Source: Rhodococcus sp. RD6.2 | Lineage (GTDB): Bacteria; Actinomycetota; Actinomycetes; Mycobacteriales; Mycobacteriaceae | Length of the DNA stretch: 64,000 nt | Reading direction: 5' to 3' | Assembly: GCF_001040705.1 (NCBI RefSeq) | Contig: NZ_CVQP01000011.1 | Span: forward strand, 248-64,247 | In this document: one piece after another, positions 47,919 to 58,905 of the stretch | How the letters are laid out: each line of letters starts with the position of its first letter | Numbering within the stretch: the stretch's first letter is position 1 | Translations under genes and position numbers: made by a program | Notes under the pieces: generated by a model | Databases searched by the model: none | The model's input: only the letters and a program-made list of their open reading frames with translations | Told to the model about the DNA's origin: nothing

Positions 47919-48347
47919 ATGGTCAACCAGGCAGTCGAGGCGTTTCTGGACCGGGTGACGCATCGCGTGCGCAGGCGGGACGCCGCGACGCTGCTCGCCC
48001 TCATGGAGTCGGCGACCGGCGAGCGGGCTGCGATGTGGGGTCCGTCGATCGTGGCCTTCGGTATGTACCACTACAAGTACGAGAGTGGACGCGAGGGCGA
48101 TGCGCCCGCGGCCGGATTCTCGCCGCGCAAGGCGGCGTCGACGGTCTATCTCGCCGACGGCGTCAATGCGCACCCCGACCTCGTCGGGCGCCTCGGACCG
48201 CACACGTCCGGGGTCGGGTGCCTCTACTTCAAGGATCTCGCCGACGTCGACCTGGGCGTCCTCGAACAGCTCGTGGCGCGGTCGTACACGGCGGTCACCG
48301 CGGGAACCTTCGGCCTGCGTGCGCGCGACGGAGGCGCAGGCTCCTGA
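47919..48347 (+). CDS. DUF1801-type protein
   Basis: A 142-residue cytoplasmic protein matching the DUF1801 (YdhG-like) fold: AVEAFLDRVTHRVRRRDAAT, MWGPSIVAFGMYHYKYESG with the conserved W-G/P-I-x-F-G-x-Y pattern, FSPRKAASTVYLADG, and TSGVGCLYFKDLADVDLGVL near the end. Function unknown; the fold resembles iron-chaperone-like (frataxin-type) proteins, but a metal role is only a suggestion. Possibly of interest because it lies beside iscS-mnmA. A -10 box is 6 nt upstream. Confidence 0.8.
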   Translation: MVNQAVEAFLDRVTHRVRRRDAATLLALMESATGERAAMWGPSIVAFGMYHYKYESGREGDAPAAGFSPRKAASTVYLADGVNAHPDLVGRLGPHTSGVGCLYFKDLADVDLGVLEQLVARSYTAVTAGTFGLRARDGGAGS

Positions 48348-48371
48348 CCCGGTGGTGTCGGTGGCCTGGGA

Positions 48372-50465
<2,094 letters not shown>

Positions 50466-50689
50466 CTACACGGCCTCACGCGGGTCTTCCGGTCGTGGTG
50501 AACATCACTCCCGGGGGTGGCTGTGAGGGCAGTTGCCTGGCAGTGTCCTGAACCGGGACTTCCCTCGAACTGCCTGGTCATCGGCGCGTTCGACAATGTT
50601 GAGATGTAACTGGGGGTGAGCCGACCGAGTCGTTCACGCCCGTTACCACGGGCTTGAGTGGAACGCGAGCGAGCTGCGATAGTGACGCC
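50466..50689. other. Intergenic region between ligA and a GNAT gene
   Basis: 224 nt with no convincing gene. It holds an inverted repeat GGCAGTT (50528-50534) / AACTGCC (50568-50574), a short hairpin GCCCGT/ACGGGC (50638-50653), and an extended -10-like TGCGATAGT at 50675-50683 just before the next start. Confidence 0.5.
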
Positions 50690-51178
50690 ATGATCACGAT
50701 CCGCCCCGCCGAGCCCACCGACTTCGACGCTGTCGCCGACCTGACCGTCGAGTCCTACGTGAGCGGTGGCTTCGTTGCGGAGGCGAGCGCATACGTCCAG
50801 CGCCTGCGGGACACCGCCGGACGATCCGATCAGGCCGAGGTCGTCGTCGCCGAGCTCGACGGCGAGGTCGTCGGGTCGGTCACCATCGCGGAGCCGGGGA
50901 CACCGTTCTCAGACGTCGCGACGGACGGCGAACTCGAGTTCCGCATGCTTGCCGTCTCGCCGGCCGCGCGCGGACGGGGTGCAGGATCGGCACTCGTGCG
51001 GCACGTACTCGACGCCGCCTACGACCGCGGCCTGCGCGCCGTGGTCATCTCGACGGAACCGGAGATGATCGACGCCCGCCGCATCTACGACCGCAACGAT
51101 TTCGTGCACATGCCCGAACGTGACTGGGAGCCGGTCCGCGGCATGCCGCTGACCGTGCTGGTGCGCGAGATCGTCTGA
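50690..51178 (+). CDS. GNAT-family N-acetyltransferase
   Basis: A 162-residue acetyl-CoA-dependent acetyltransferase. Motifs: ITIRPAEPTDFDAVADLTVE at the start, VVVAELDGEVVGSVTI, and the acetyl-CoA loop FRMLAVSPAARGRGAGSALV (R/Q-x-x-G-x-G/A) near residue 95, then RAVVISTEPEMIDARRIYDR. The substrate is unknown. A TGCGATAGT extended -10 lies 6 nt before the ATG, which suggests a leaderless mRNA. Its stop codon sits in the stem of the following hairpin. Confidence 0.87.
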   Translation: MITIRPAEPTDFDAVADLTVESYVSGGFVAEASAYVQRLRDTAGRSDQAEVVVAELDGEVVGSVTIAEPGTPFSDVATDGELEFRMLAVSPAARGRGAGSALVRHVLDAAYDRGLRAVVISTEPEMIDARRIYDRNDFVHMPERDWEPVRGMPLTVLVREIV

Positions 51179-51201
51179 CCCGCGCGCTCCGAGCGGGTCA
51201 G
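51175..51201. terminator. Bidirectional hairpin terminator containing both stop codons
   Basis: CTGACCCGC (51175-51183) pairs with GCGGGTCAG (51193-51201). The TGA of the GNAT gene (51176-51178) and the TGA of the sulfatase on the other strand (51198-51200) are both in the stem. Confidence 0.7.
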
Positions 51202-53552
51202 TCGAGCACGAACCACCCCCGTACCTGCGCCTCGTGGTCGACGTATCGCTCCCCGGAGACGTCCACGACCACCTTGTCGATGGTGCCGCCGGTGAACGCG
51301 AACGGTGCCTCGTACTCCGGCGTGACCGGTGAGGCGCTGTCCCTACCGACGCAGATGCCGTCGCCCACGATGTTGAAGGGCCCTGGCTGGGTGACGATGT
51401 CACCCGATCCGACCTCCTCGTCGTCCACGTACAGCGTGAGCGTCCCGGCGAATCCCGGCATCGCGGGATCCGGGTTGGCGCCCGCGGCGGAGAACTCGGC
51501 GGTGCACACGTGCGGGCCCGGGGCGATGTCGCGATCGGCGGCAACGTCGCGGACGTCGCTGCCCAGCCAGTTGAAGGCGTAGTGCAGGCGGTGATCCTTG
51601 ATGTACAGGCTGTGGCCGCCCGCGACACCTCCGTGCGCATACAGGACGCCCCGCGCGTCCGCGTCGTCCACCTGTACCCCCGCCGCGATCGTGTACGACC
51701 GTCCGGTGATCCGCACCCCGGCGGACTCGGGCACGTCGGTGCTGTCCGGGTAGTAGACGTACCGGTCCCGGCCGCTGCCTGCGTGCGGGCGTTCCGCGAG
51801 AACCTGCTCGATGGGACTTCGGTCGTCGAGCGGCAGCCCGTTGTATCGGCCCGCGTAGTAGAACCACAGCCCCTGCATCATCGCCAGTCGCTCGGGCTCG
51901 TCGTCCGCGAGGTTCCGGGTCTGCGAACGGTCGGTGTCGAGGTGGAAAAGCTCCCACGCGTCGCGTTCGAAACGGCCCCACCCCGACAGGGGCGGATGGA
52001 GCGAACACGCCAGCCAACCTTCGTGATACAGCGAGCGCTGCCCGAGCATCGTGTAGAACTGCGTCGCCTTGGCCGGTGCGTTCGGGTCCGTGAGGGTCGC
52101 GGCGAAGCTCTCGCCTTCGATGGGGTTCTGGGTGTAGCCCTTGAGCACCTCGGGCGGCTCGATGCCCAGCAGCTCGTAGAGCGTGGGCACGACGTCCACC
52201 GCGTGCACGTACTGCTGCAGCGGCTCGCTGCGCGGGGGGACCTTCGCCGGCCATGCGAGCAGGCACATGTCCGCGATACCGCCCTCGTAGCCGGACCAGC
52301 GCTTCCAGTACGGGAACGGTGTGTCGAACGCCCATGCCCACCCCGTGTTGTAGTGGTTGTACGACCGCGGTCCACCCAGCTCGGCGAGGTGCGGGAGGGT
52401 GCTCTCGGTGGTGTCGGGTACTCCGTTGAAGAACCGCCACTCGTTGAACGACCCGTTCGGGCCGCCCTCACCGCTGGCGCCGTTGTCGGACACCACCACG
52501 ACGATGGTGTTCTCGAGCTGGCCGGATTCCTCCAGATGGTCGATCACGCGGCCGAGTTGGTGGTCCGTGTAGGAGACGTACCCGGCGAACACCTCGGCCA
52601 TCCGGGTGAACAGGCGCTTCTCGTCGTCGTCGAGGGTGTCCCAGGGCCGCACCGTGTCGAGGATCGGCCACAGCTGCCCGTCGGGTCCCGTGGCGTCCGG
52701 TTCTCCGTGGGGGTTGATCGAAGACAGTTCGGTGTCCGGAGGTAGGAGGCCGATCTCCTTCTGGCGCAGCAGGATACCGTCCCGGATGGCTTCGTAGCCG
52801 TCGACGAAGACGCCGCGATAGCGATCGGCCCATTCCGCGAAGACGTGGTGTGGCGCGTGCGCGGTCTCCGGCGCGAGGTACAGGAAGAACGGCTTGTCGG
52901 GATCGACCGCCTTGGCGTCGCGGATGAACTCGATCGAGCGGTCGGCGAGGTCCTTCGCCAGGTGGTAGCCCTGTTCGGGAGTTCCCGGTGGCTCGATCGG
53001 ATGGTTGTCGTAGACCAGGTCGGGGTACCAGCTGCTCGACTCGCCGCCGAGGAATCCGTAGAACCGCTCGAATCCCCGGCCGAGCGGCCACCTCGTCTTG
53101 ACCGCCGACATGTTCGTCTCCTCGCCGGGCGTGAGATGCCACTTCCCGACGCAGTAGGTGTTCCAGCCGTTGTCCGCGAGCACCTCAGAGACGAAGCCGT
53201 TCTCGAACGGGATGTGGGTGGAGATTCCGGGGAACCCGGACCCCAGTTCGGTGACGGTGGCCATGCCGTTCGTGGTGGCGTTGCGGCCGGTGAGCAGCGA
53301 GGCCCGGGTCGGTGAGCAGAGCGCGGTCGTGTGGAAGTTCGAGTAGCGCACACCCGTCCGGGCGATGCGTTGCATGGTGGGCGTCTCGACCGGGCCACCG
53401 AAGATGTCCATGGTGCCGTACCCGACGTCGTCCCAGACGATCATGAGCACGTTCGGTGCGCCCTCGGGAGCCCGGCGCGGCAGATACGGGGTCCAGTCCG
53501 GGACTGAGTCCCGGATGTCGACGGTGATCTTCCCCCGGTGGTTCGTGGACAT
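51198..53552 (-). CDS. Arylsulfatase (formylglycine-dependent)
   Basis: Alkaline-phosphatase-fold sulfatase, 784 residues, that hydrolyses sulfate esters. Metal ligands in NVLMIVWDDVGYGTMDIFGG; the active-site Cys 79 lies in ALCSPTRASLLTGRN and must be converted to formylglycine; later segments are FFLYLAPETAHAPHH, VVVVSDNGASGEGGPNGSFN and WKRWSGYEGGIADMCLLAWP. The C-terminal ~200 residues form a beta-sandwich region typical of this large arylsulfatase subgroup. No signal peptide, so cytoplasmic, consistent with use of imported or internal sulfate esters. ATG 53552 (MSTNHRGK) follows GGAGGGCACC, giving a good ribosome-binding site; the upstream in-frame extension is rejected. Confidence 0.93.
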   Translation of the reverse strand: MSTNHRGKITVDIRDSVPDWTPYLPRRAPEGAPNVLMIVWDDVGYGTMDIFGGPVETPTMQRIARTGVRYSNFHTTALCSPTRASLLTGRNATTNGMATVTELGSGFPGISTHIPFENGFVSEVLADNGWNTYCVGKWHLTPGEETNMSAVKTRWPLGRGFERFYGFLGGESSSWYPDLVYDNHPIEPPGTPEQGYHLAKDLADRSIEFIRDAKAVDPDKPFFLYLAPETAHAPHHVFAEWADRYRGVFVDGYEAIRDGILLRQKEIGLLPPDTELSSINPHGEPDATGPDGQLWPILDTVRPWDTLDDDEKRLFTRMAEVFAGYVSYTDHQLGRVIDHLEESGQLENTIVVVVSDNGASGEGGPNGSFNEWRFFNGVPDTTESTLPHLAELGGPRSYNHYNTGWAWAFDTPFPYWKRWSGYEGGIADMCLLAWPAKVPPRSEPLQQYVHAVDVVPTLYELLGIEPPEVLKGYTQNPIEGESFAATLTDPNAPAKATQFYTMLGQRSLYHEGWLACSLHPPLSGWGRFERDAWELFHLDTDRSQTRNLADDEPERLAMMQGLWFYYAGRYNGLPLDDRSPIEQVLAERPHAGSGRDRYVYYPDSTDVPESAGVRITGRSYTIAAGVQVDDADARGVLYAHGGVAGGHSLYIKDHRLHYAFNWLGSDVRDVAADRDIAPGPHVCTAEFSAAGANPDPAMPGFAGTLTLYVDDEEVGSGDIVTQPGPFNIVGDGICVGRDSASPVTPEYEAPFAFTGGTIDKVVVDVSGERYVDHEAQVRGWFVLD

Positions 53553-53694
53553 GGTGCCCTCCCAGTGGTGGGTGGTCACCGGCCGAGGCCGAACGGAACG
53601 GAACGCGCCGACCATAGCGTGCCCCGACCGGCCGGCTCGAGCGCGTACCGGTCAATCCTCGCCGTTCACGTCCACGATGTCCACGGCCGTTCCG

Positions 53695-54345
53695 TTAGCC
53701 CAGCACGGTGGCGACGATGCCTGCGAGGTAGCCGAGCCGGGCGATCTCCGACGGGCGGAATTCCGGTCCACCGGACCGCCCGAGGAGGAGCGCCCGGTCG
53801 GACACGCCGAGCGGTGCCGCGGCGAGTGTGGTGTCCATGTCCTTCCAGACGTCCGGCACCCAGTCGGCGCTGCCGTCGAGAATCGTCGGCTTCTCCAACG
53901 GCATCCACGGCACGTCGCCCGCGTGGGTTTCCGGTGCGCCCACACTGCCGACGACCCGGAACGTTCCGTGCGGGCCGATTCCGGCGACGATCGCCCAACT
54001 CACCCTTAGCACCCGGGCAGCCCCGTCGACGAGAACCTGCATCCGGTCGTCGCGGGCGGTGGCGACCTGGTCGATCAGTTCCAGCTCGCGATGGGTGTCG
54101 AGGAGTCCGGTGTAGGGCCGGATCGAATCGACCCGCACTCCGTCGAGCGCCTCCGCTGCGGTGAGAAGCGTGTCCGGCAGAGAGCCGTGCGCCAATTCGA
54201 CGACGAGGTCGTCGACGGCGTATCCGTCGCCCCGCTCGACCACGTCGAGGGAGAGGATGTCCGCGCCCACCGAGCCGAGCGCGACAGCGAGCGAGCCCAG
54301 GCTGCCAGGTCGGTCGGGTAGCTGGACACGCAGTAGGTATGACAC
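53695..54345 (-). CDS. ACT-domain amino-acid-binding protein
   Basis: A 216-residue protein with an N-terminal ACT domain (residues 1-70: [20 protein letters not shown], then [18 protein letters not shown]), the usual small-molecule sensor for amino acids. The remaining ~140 residues are GAF-like in composition: [20 protein letters not shown] and [20 protein letters not shown]. Function unknown, probably regulatory. GTG start at 54345. The same gene sits between ligA and gatC in mycobacteria (recollection), so it belongs to the conserved background. Confidence 0.78.
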   Translation of the reverse strand: MSYLLRVQLPDRPGSLGSLAVALGSVGADILSLDVVERGDGYAVDDLVVELAHGSLPDTLLTAAEALDGVRVDSIRPYTGLLDTHRELELIDQVATARDDRMQVLVDGAARVLRVSWAIVAGIGPHGTFRVVGSVGAPETHAGDVPWMPLEKPTILDGSADWVPDVWKDMDTTLAAAPLGVSDRALLLGRSGGPEFRPSEIARLGYLAGIVATVLG

Positions 54346-54710
54346 GGAAGTCCTTCTGTCACGATCGAGTTGTCATGGCGAGCGGGTGGTTCGGTGCCCG
54401 CGGCGCCCATCCTTCCACTCCCGACGGGTCAGCGTGGCGGCGAATCCGAAGTCCCTGCGCGGAAAGCCCAGCTCATTTGGAAAATCGTCACGCGGCCGAC
54501 ATGCGCGCGCCGTCGACCGGAAACGAACGCGTCCGACGTGGAGTTGCCCGAGGCTTCGCCAGAGGCGCGACGTGGAGTTGCCCGAGGCTTCTCCCGAGGA
54601 GTGGGGTTCGGCCGGGGCGCGGGCGTCGGGCGGCGCTGGGTGCGAGACGTTCGACGGCAGCCGATAGGCTGGGCGACATCGTTCTTCGCCGACCTGAAAG
54701 GGGCCCACGG
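54346..54710. other. 365-nt divergent region between the ACT protein and gatC
   Basis: No convincing gene. It contains a 24-nt direct repeat (described separately), a TAGGCT box at 54664-54669 followed about 26 nt later by GAAAGGGG, the gatC ribosome-binding site. Frames across it have no family features and are not proposed as genes. Confidence 0.6.
54534..54591. repeat. 24-nt direct repeat, period 34, upstream of gatC
   Basis: CGACGTGGAGTTGCCCGAGG plus CTTC occurs at 54534-54557 and again, exactly, at 54568-54591. The two copies are separated by 10 nt. Confidence 0.9.
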
Positions 54711-55010
54711 GTGCCTGCCATCTCCCGCGACGAGGTTGCACACCTCGCCCGGCTGTCCCGGCTCGCGCTGTCCGACGCAGAACTCGACGAGTTCGCCGGT
54801 CAGCTCGACTCGATCATCAGCCACGTCAAGACCGTCGCAGAGGTCGCTGCGGACGACGTGCCGCCCACCGCGAACCCCACCGCGCTGAGCAACGTGACCC
54901 GACCGGACGTCGTCGTCCCCGGCCTGACGCCGGAGCAGGCGCTGTCCGGTGCGCCTGCCGTCGAGCAGGATCGATTCGCCGTCCCGCAGATCCTCGGAGA
55001 AGAGCAGTGA
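54711..55010 (+). CDS. gatC: Asp/Glu-tRNA amidotransferase subunit C
   Basis: Small subunit that holds GatA and GatB together in the enzyme that makes Gln-tRNA(Gln) or Asn-tRNA(Asn) from mischarged precursors. 99 residues, GTG start with GAAAGGGG about 9 nt upstream. Family segments are [40 protein letters not shown] and the [20 protein letters not shown] region that wraps round GatA. Overlaps gatA by 4 nt. gatB is not in the window, because the sequence after gatA has moved to other genes. Confidence 0.95.
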   Translation: MPAISRDEVAHLARLSRLALSDAELDEFAGQLDSIISHVKTVAEVAADDVPPTANPTALSNVTRPDVVVPGLTPEQALSGAPAVEQDRFAVPQILGEEQ

Positions 55011-56482
55011 CCGCCGACCTGACCGCGCTCGACGCGTCCACCCTCGCGACGAAAATCCACGCCCGTGAGGTGTCCTCGGTCGAGGTCACCCAGGCGCATC
55101 TCGACCGCATCGCGTCGGTCGATGGCGAGTACAACGCCTTCCTGCACGTCTCCGGTGAGACCGCCCTCGCGGCGGCCGCACAGGTCGACGCCGCTCTCGC
55201 CGCGGGTGAGGCGCCCGCGTCACCGCTCGCCGGTGTCCCGCTGGCACTCAAGGACGTCTTCACCACCACCGACGCTCCGACGACGTGTGGTTCGAAGATG
55301 CTCGAGGGTTGGGTGGCGCCGTACGACGCGACACTGACGACCAAGTTGCGCGCGGCGGGCATCCCGGTGCTCGGCAAGACCAACATGGACGAGTTCGCGA
55401 TGGGCTCGTCCACCGAGAACTCCGCATACGGCCCGACCCGCAACCCGTGGGACACCACCCGCATCCCGGGCGGTTCCGGCGGCGGCAGCGCCGCGGCGCT
55501 CGCGTCGAACCAGGCGCCGCTCGCGATCGGCACCGACACCGGCGGGTCGATCCGTCAGCCGGCCGCGGTCACCGCGACCGTCGGTACCAAGCCCACGTAC
55601 GGCACCGTCTCCCGCTACGGCCTCGTGGCTTGCGCGTCGTCGCTCGACCAGGGCGGCCCGTGTGGCCGCACGGTCCTGGACACCGCGCTGCTGCACGAGG
55701 TGATCGCCGGCTACGACCCTCGCGACTCCACGTCGATCGACACACCGGTCCGCCCGGTGGTCGAGGCGGCCCGGCAGGGTGCGACGGGTGACCTCAAGGG
55801 CATGCGGATCGGTGTGGTGAAGGAACTCCACTCGGACAGCTACCAGCCGGGTGTCATCGCGTCGTTCGACGCCGCCGTCGCACAGCTCAAGGAACTCGGC
55901 GCCGAGATCGTCGAGGTGTCCTGCCCGAGCTTCGAGTACGCGCTCGCGTCCTACTACCTGGTGCTGCCCAGTGAGGTGTCCTCGAACCTGGCCCGGTTCG
56001 ACGCCATGCGGTACGGCATGCGCGTCGACGACGGCAACATGAGCGCCGACCAGGTGATGGCCGCGACCCGCGCCGCCGGCTTCGGCAAGGAAGTCAAGCG
56101 CCGCATCATGATCGGCACCTACGCGCTGTCGTCCGGCTACTACGACGCCTACTACGGTTCGGCGCTCAAGGTCCGCACGCTCATCGCCCGCGACTTCGAC
56201 GCCGCATACGAGAAGGTCGACGTCCTGATCTCGCCGACCAGCCCGTTCACACCGTGGAAGCTGGGGGAGAAGGTCGACGACCCGCTGGCGATGTACCTGT
56301 CCGACCTGTGCACCCTGCCCACCAACCTGGCCGGCCACTGCGCGATGTCGGTGCCGTCCGGGCTGTCCGCGGACGACGGACTGCCCGTGGGCCTGCAGAT
56401 CATGGCGCCCGCACTCGCGGACGAGCGGCTGTACCGCGTCGCCGCGGCCTACGAGGTGGCACGCGGGCCGATCACCCGCTGA
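55007..56482 (+). CDS. gatA: Asp/Glu-tRNA amidotransferase subunit A
   Basis: Amidase-signature glutaminase that frees ammonia for transamidation of Glu-tRNA(Gln)/Asp-tRNA(Asn). 491 residues. The Ser-cisSer-Lys triad is visible: Lys in [20 protein letters not shown] near residue 80, and the serines in [20 protein letters not shown], followed by [23 protein letters not shown] start overlapping gatC. A near-perfect hairpin follows the stop. Confidence 0.97.
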   Translation: MTADLTALDASTLATKIHAREVSSVEVTQAHLDRIASVDGEYNAFLHVSGETALAAAAQVDAALAAGEAPASPLAGVPLALKDVFTTTDAPTTCGSKMLEGWVAPYDATLTTKLRAAGIPVLGKTNMDEFAMGSSTENSAYGPTRNPWDTTRIPGGSGGGSAAALASNQAPLAIGTDTGGSIRQPAAVTATVGTKPTYGTVSRYGLVACASSLDQGGPCGRTVLDTALLHEVIAGYDPRDSTSIDTPVRPVVEAARQGATGDLKGMRIGVVKELHSDSYQPGVIASFDAAVAQLKELGAEIVEVSCPSFEYALASYYLVLPSEVSSNLARFDAMRYGMRVDDGNMSADQVMAATRAAGFGKEVKRRIMIGTYALSSGYYDAYYGSALKVRTLIARDFDAAYEKVDVLISPTSPFTPWKLGEKVDDPLAMYLSDLCTLPTNLAGHCAMSVPSGLSADDGLPVGLQIMAPALADERLYRVAAAYEVARGPITR

Positions 56483-56494
56483 CGTGACGCCGTT

Positions 56495-56528
56495 CAGCCC
56501 GGGAACCGCAGATGCGGGTTCCGGGCTG
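56495..56528 (+). terminator. Hairpin terminator after gatA
   Basis: CAGCCCGGGAACCGC pairs with GCGGGTTCCGGGCTG with one-base bulges, around an AGAT loop, 13 nt after the gatA stop. Confidence 0.65.
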
Positions 56529-56603
56529 TTCGCGTTTTCGGACCGGAGCGCCGCACGCGGGGGCTAGGCTCCCGACACGAGGACGGCGTGAGGGGGCACG
56601 GGT

Positions 56604-58067
56604 ATGGGTCAGCCGTCGGTGACGATCGTAGGCGCGGGATTCGGGGGGATCGCCCAGGCGATCGCGTTGCGGCGAGCCGGATTCCGGAATGTCACGATCC
56701 TCGAGCGCGGTGACGACGTCGGTGGCGTGTGGCGGGCGAACACCTATCCCGGGGCCGCCTGCGACGTCCCCTCGCCGCTGTACTCGCTGTCCACCGACCC
56801 CAACCCGGACTGGCCACGGCGCTACTCGGAGCAACCCGACATCCTGGCCTACCTTCGCCGCGTGGCGGACACCCGGGGACTCCGTGAGTCGATCCGGTTC
56901 GGTGTCGACGTCGCCACCGCCGAATTCGACGACGGCGCCAACCGGTGGGTTCTGACCACGAAGGCGGGCGAGGTGATCGAGACCGACGTCCTGGTCACTG
57001 CGGTCGGTCAATTGTCGCAGCCGGCGGTGCCGGACATCGAGGGGCGGCACACCTTCCGCGGACCCGCATTCCACTCGGCCGAGTGGGATCACGACGTCGA
57101 TCTCGCGGGTAAGCGCGTCGCGGTGATAGGAACCGGCGCGAGCGCGATCCAGTTCGTACCTGCAATCGCGCCGGTGGTCGAGCAGTTGACCGTCTTCCAG
57201 CGGTCGGCGGCATGGGTGGTGTCCAAGCCGGACAGCGTGTTCGGGCCGCGTCGGCGTGCATTGTTCCGGGCGGTACCTGCGACGCTCGGCGCCGAGCGGT
57301 TGGGCACCTGGGGCTACTTCGAACTCATCACGTTCACGCTGAGAATGCGGAAGATGGGTGCTCTCACCCGTTTTCTCGCGAGACGTCACCTCAGGAAACA
57401 GGTCGCCGATCCGGGTCTGCGTGACGCGTTGACCCCGGACTACGAGCCGTGGTGTAAACGGTTGCTGTTCTCGGACGACTACTACCCGGCACTCGCTCGG
57501 GACAACACGTCACTGGTCACCGCGTCGATCGATCGCATCGAGCCGGACGGCGTCCGGACGGCGGACGGCACGTTGCACCCGGCCGATGTCGTTGTTTACG
57601 GAACAGGTTTCGCGGCAACCGATTTCCTCGCACCGATGGAGGTGCGGGGCCGCGCCGGGCGTTCGCTCGCCGAGGCGTGGGTGAAGGGTGCGCGGGCCTA
57701 CCTCGGCATCAGCACCGTCGGATTCCCCAACCTCTTCATGATGTACGGGCCGAACACGAACCTCGGGTCGGGGTCCATCGTGTACATGCTCGAATCCCAG
57801 GCCCGCCACATCACCGGGCTGGTGTCCTGGCTGGCGGAGAACCCCGGGCACGCGGTCGAGGTCGATCCCGCGGTGGAGGACCGGTTCAACGCCCGAATCC
57901 AGAAGGAACTCGACCGTTCCGTGTGGAGCAGGTGTTCGAGCTGGTACCGCAACTCGTCGGGGATTGTCACCACGAACTGGCCGGGGAACGTCAGCACGTA
58001 CCGCCGCCGCACGCGCGGCGTCGACCGCGCCGACTATCGGCTCAGTGCTCCCAGCGGTCCACGGTGA
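56604..58067 (+). CDS. Flavin-containing / Baeyer-Villiger-type monooxygenase
   Basis: FAD/NADPH monooxygenase, 487 residues. The FAD Rossmann motif is VTIVGAGFGGIAQAIALRRA, followed by GDDVGGVWRANTYPGAACDV, the class B fingerprint region FRGPAFHSAEWDHDVDLAGK (the His and Trp fit F-x-G-x-x-x-H-x-x-x-W/D), the NADPH Rossmann motif VAVIGTGASAIQFVPAIAPV, and VYGTGFAATDFLAPMEV. Likely oxidises a ketone or a hydroxylatable substrate; the natural substrate is unknown. It could take part in degradation of xenobiotics, typical of rhodococci. The last 26 nt overlap the 3' end of the Imm1-like gene on the opposite strand. Confidence 0.88.
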   Translation: MGQPSVTIVGAGFGGIAQAIALRRAGFRNVTILERGDDVGGVWRANTYPGAACDVPSPLYSLSTDPNPDWPRRYSEQPDILAYLRRVADTRGLRESIRFGVDVATAEFDDGANRWVLTTKAGEVIETDVLVTAVGQLSQPAVPDIEGRHTFRGPAFHSAEWDHDVDLAGKRVAVIGTGASAIQFVPAIAPVVEQLTVFQRSAAWVVSKPDSVFGPRRRALFRAVPATLGAERLGTWGYFELITFTLRMRKMGALTRFLARRHLRKQVADPGLRDALTPDYEPWCKRLLFSDDYYPALARDNTSLVTASIDRIEPDGVRTADGTLHPADVVVYGTGFAATDFLAPMEVRGRAGRSLAEAWVKGARAYLGISTVGFPNLFMMYGPNTNLGSGSIVYMLESQARHITGLVSWLAENPGHAVEVDPAVEDRFNARIQKELDRSVWSRCSSWYRNSSGIVTTNWPGNVSTYRRRTRGVDRADYRLSAPSGPR

Positions 58068-58356
58068 ACGAGGAGGCGGCGAGCTCGGTGAGGGCGCTGT
58101 CCACCTGCTCGCGGGTCAGCACATACCGCGCCGGGTAGTCGATCGCCTGTTCCCCGACGGTCAGATCGATTGTCTCGTCCTCGTTCTCGTGGTCGGTGAC
58201 GGCGTTGACGACGCGGTCCGGGCGGGTCGCGGTGACCACGAACCGGTCGGGTCCACCCCCGACCAGCACCTCCCACTCGCCGATCGTGATTGCGACGACG
58301 GTGTTCGTGACGCCGTCGAGGCCGGTGACCGCGCGCGCGACATCGTCGGGTTCCAT
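58042..58356 (-). CDS. Imm1-family immunity-like protein (orphan)
   Basis: A 104-residue acidic protein resembling the Imm1 family: GEWEVLVGGGPDRFVVTATR at ~27, then TVGEQAIDYPARYVLTREQV and a Trp-containing end. These immunity proteins normally neutralise deaminase-type toxins in polymorphic toxin systems, yet no toxin or secretion gene is nearby. The gene could be a leftover or a solitary defence gene, or Imm1 here may have another function. A TAGCAT box lies 6 nt before ATG 58356 (leaderless), and the end converges on, and overlaps, the monooxygenase gene. Family assignment is from pattern memory. Confidence 0.62.
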   Translation of the reverse strand: MEPDDVARAVTGLDGVTNTVVAITIGEWEVLVGGGPDRFVVTATRPDRVVNAVTDHENEDETIDLTVGEQAIDYPARYVLTREQVDSALTELAASSFTVDRWEH

Positions 58357-58365
58357 CCGGCGATG

Positions 58366-58905
58366 CTAACCAGCTTCAGGCCCGGTCTCGAACAGTCCCC
58401 GCACGTACGAGGCCTGGCCGAGATGCTGCAGGCAGTCGCCGATCACGCTGACGAGGCGGACGGACACCGTCACTGGTGGGTCCCACCGACGGTCGACGAC
58501 GCGGTCGAGTTCGCCGACGGTGAGCTCGTCGATGTATTCGAGCGTCGCCAGGTGGACGTCTCCGTGATAGGCGGCGAGCAACTGCACGTCCGCGTGAACG
58601 GCTGCGACGTCTGCGCTGCTGTGCCCGTATCCGATGTCGGCGGCAGGAAACGGGAGCGCGAACCGTTCCCGCCAGCCTCGCGAGGTCCACGCCTGCTCCA
58701 TGTCCGCGGCATCGCTCACGTGGTCGTCCTGCACTCGCGTCAGATGCCAGACCAGCCAGGCGATCGAGTTCGCCTGCGGGCCGGGACGGTACTCGGACAT
58801 CTGCGGTGTCAGTCCGTCCGTGACCGCGACGACCAGTTCCCGGATCCTTTCGAAGTGATCCCGGAGGATGTCGCGGGCAGCCCCCGGATCCACGGGCGTG
58901 CTCAT
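58366..58905 (-). CDS. DinB-family (mycothiol-transferase-like) protein
   Basis: A 179-residue four-helix-bundle protein of the DinB/DUF664 superfamily. Markers: ILRDHFERIRELVVAVTDGL at the start, NSIAWLVWHLTRVQDDHVSD (metal-binding His near residues 54 and 61) and the C-terminal VSVIGDCLQHLGQASYVRGL (third His near 160). Some relatives use mycothiol, which this type of organism makes, for thiol transfer to toxic compounds, so detoxification is plausible. ATG 58905 overlaps the stop of the molybdopterin oxidoreductase as ATGA, so the two genes are coupled; this is a hint that they share a pathway. Confidence 0.8.
   Translation of the reverse strand: MSTPVDPGAARDILRDHFERIRELVVAVTDGLTPQMSEYRPGPQANSIAWLVWHLTRVQDDHVSDAADMEQAWTSRGWRERFALPFPAADIGYGHSSADVAAVHADVQLLAAYHGDVHLATLEYIDELTVGELDRVVDRRWDPPVTVSVRLVSVIGDCLQHLGQASYVRGLFETGPEAG

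Noticed and set aside
54339-54710. A coding frame upstream of and in phase with gatC
   Set aside because: It consists of the direct repeat and low-complexity sequence, and GatC proteins begin at the VPAISRDEV-like start at 54711.
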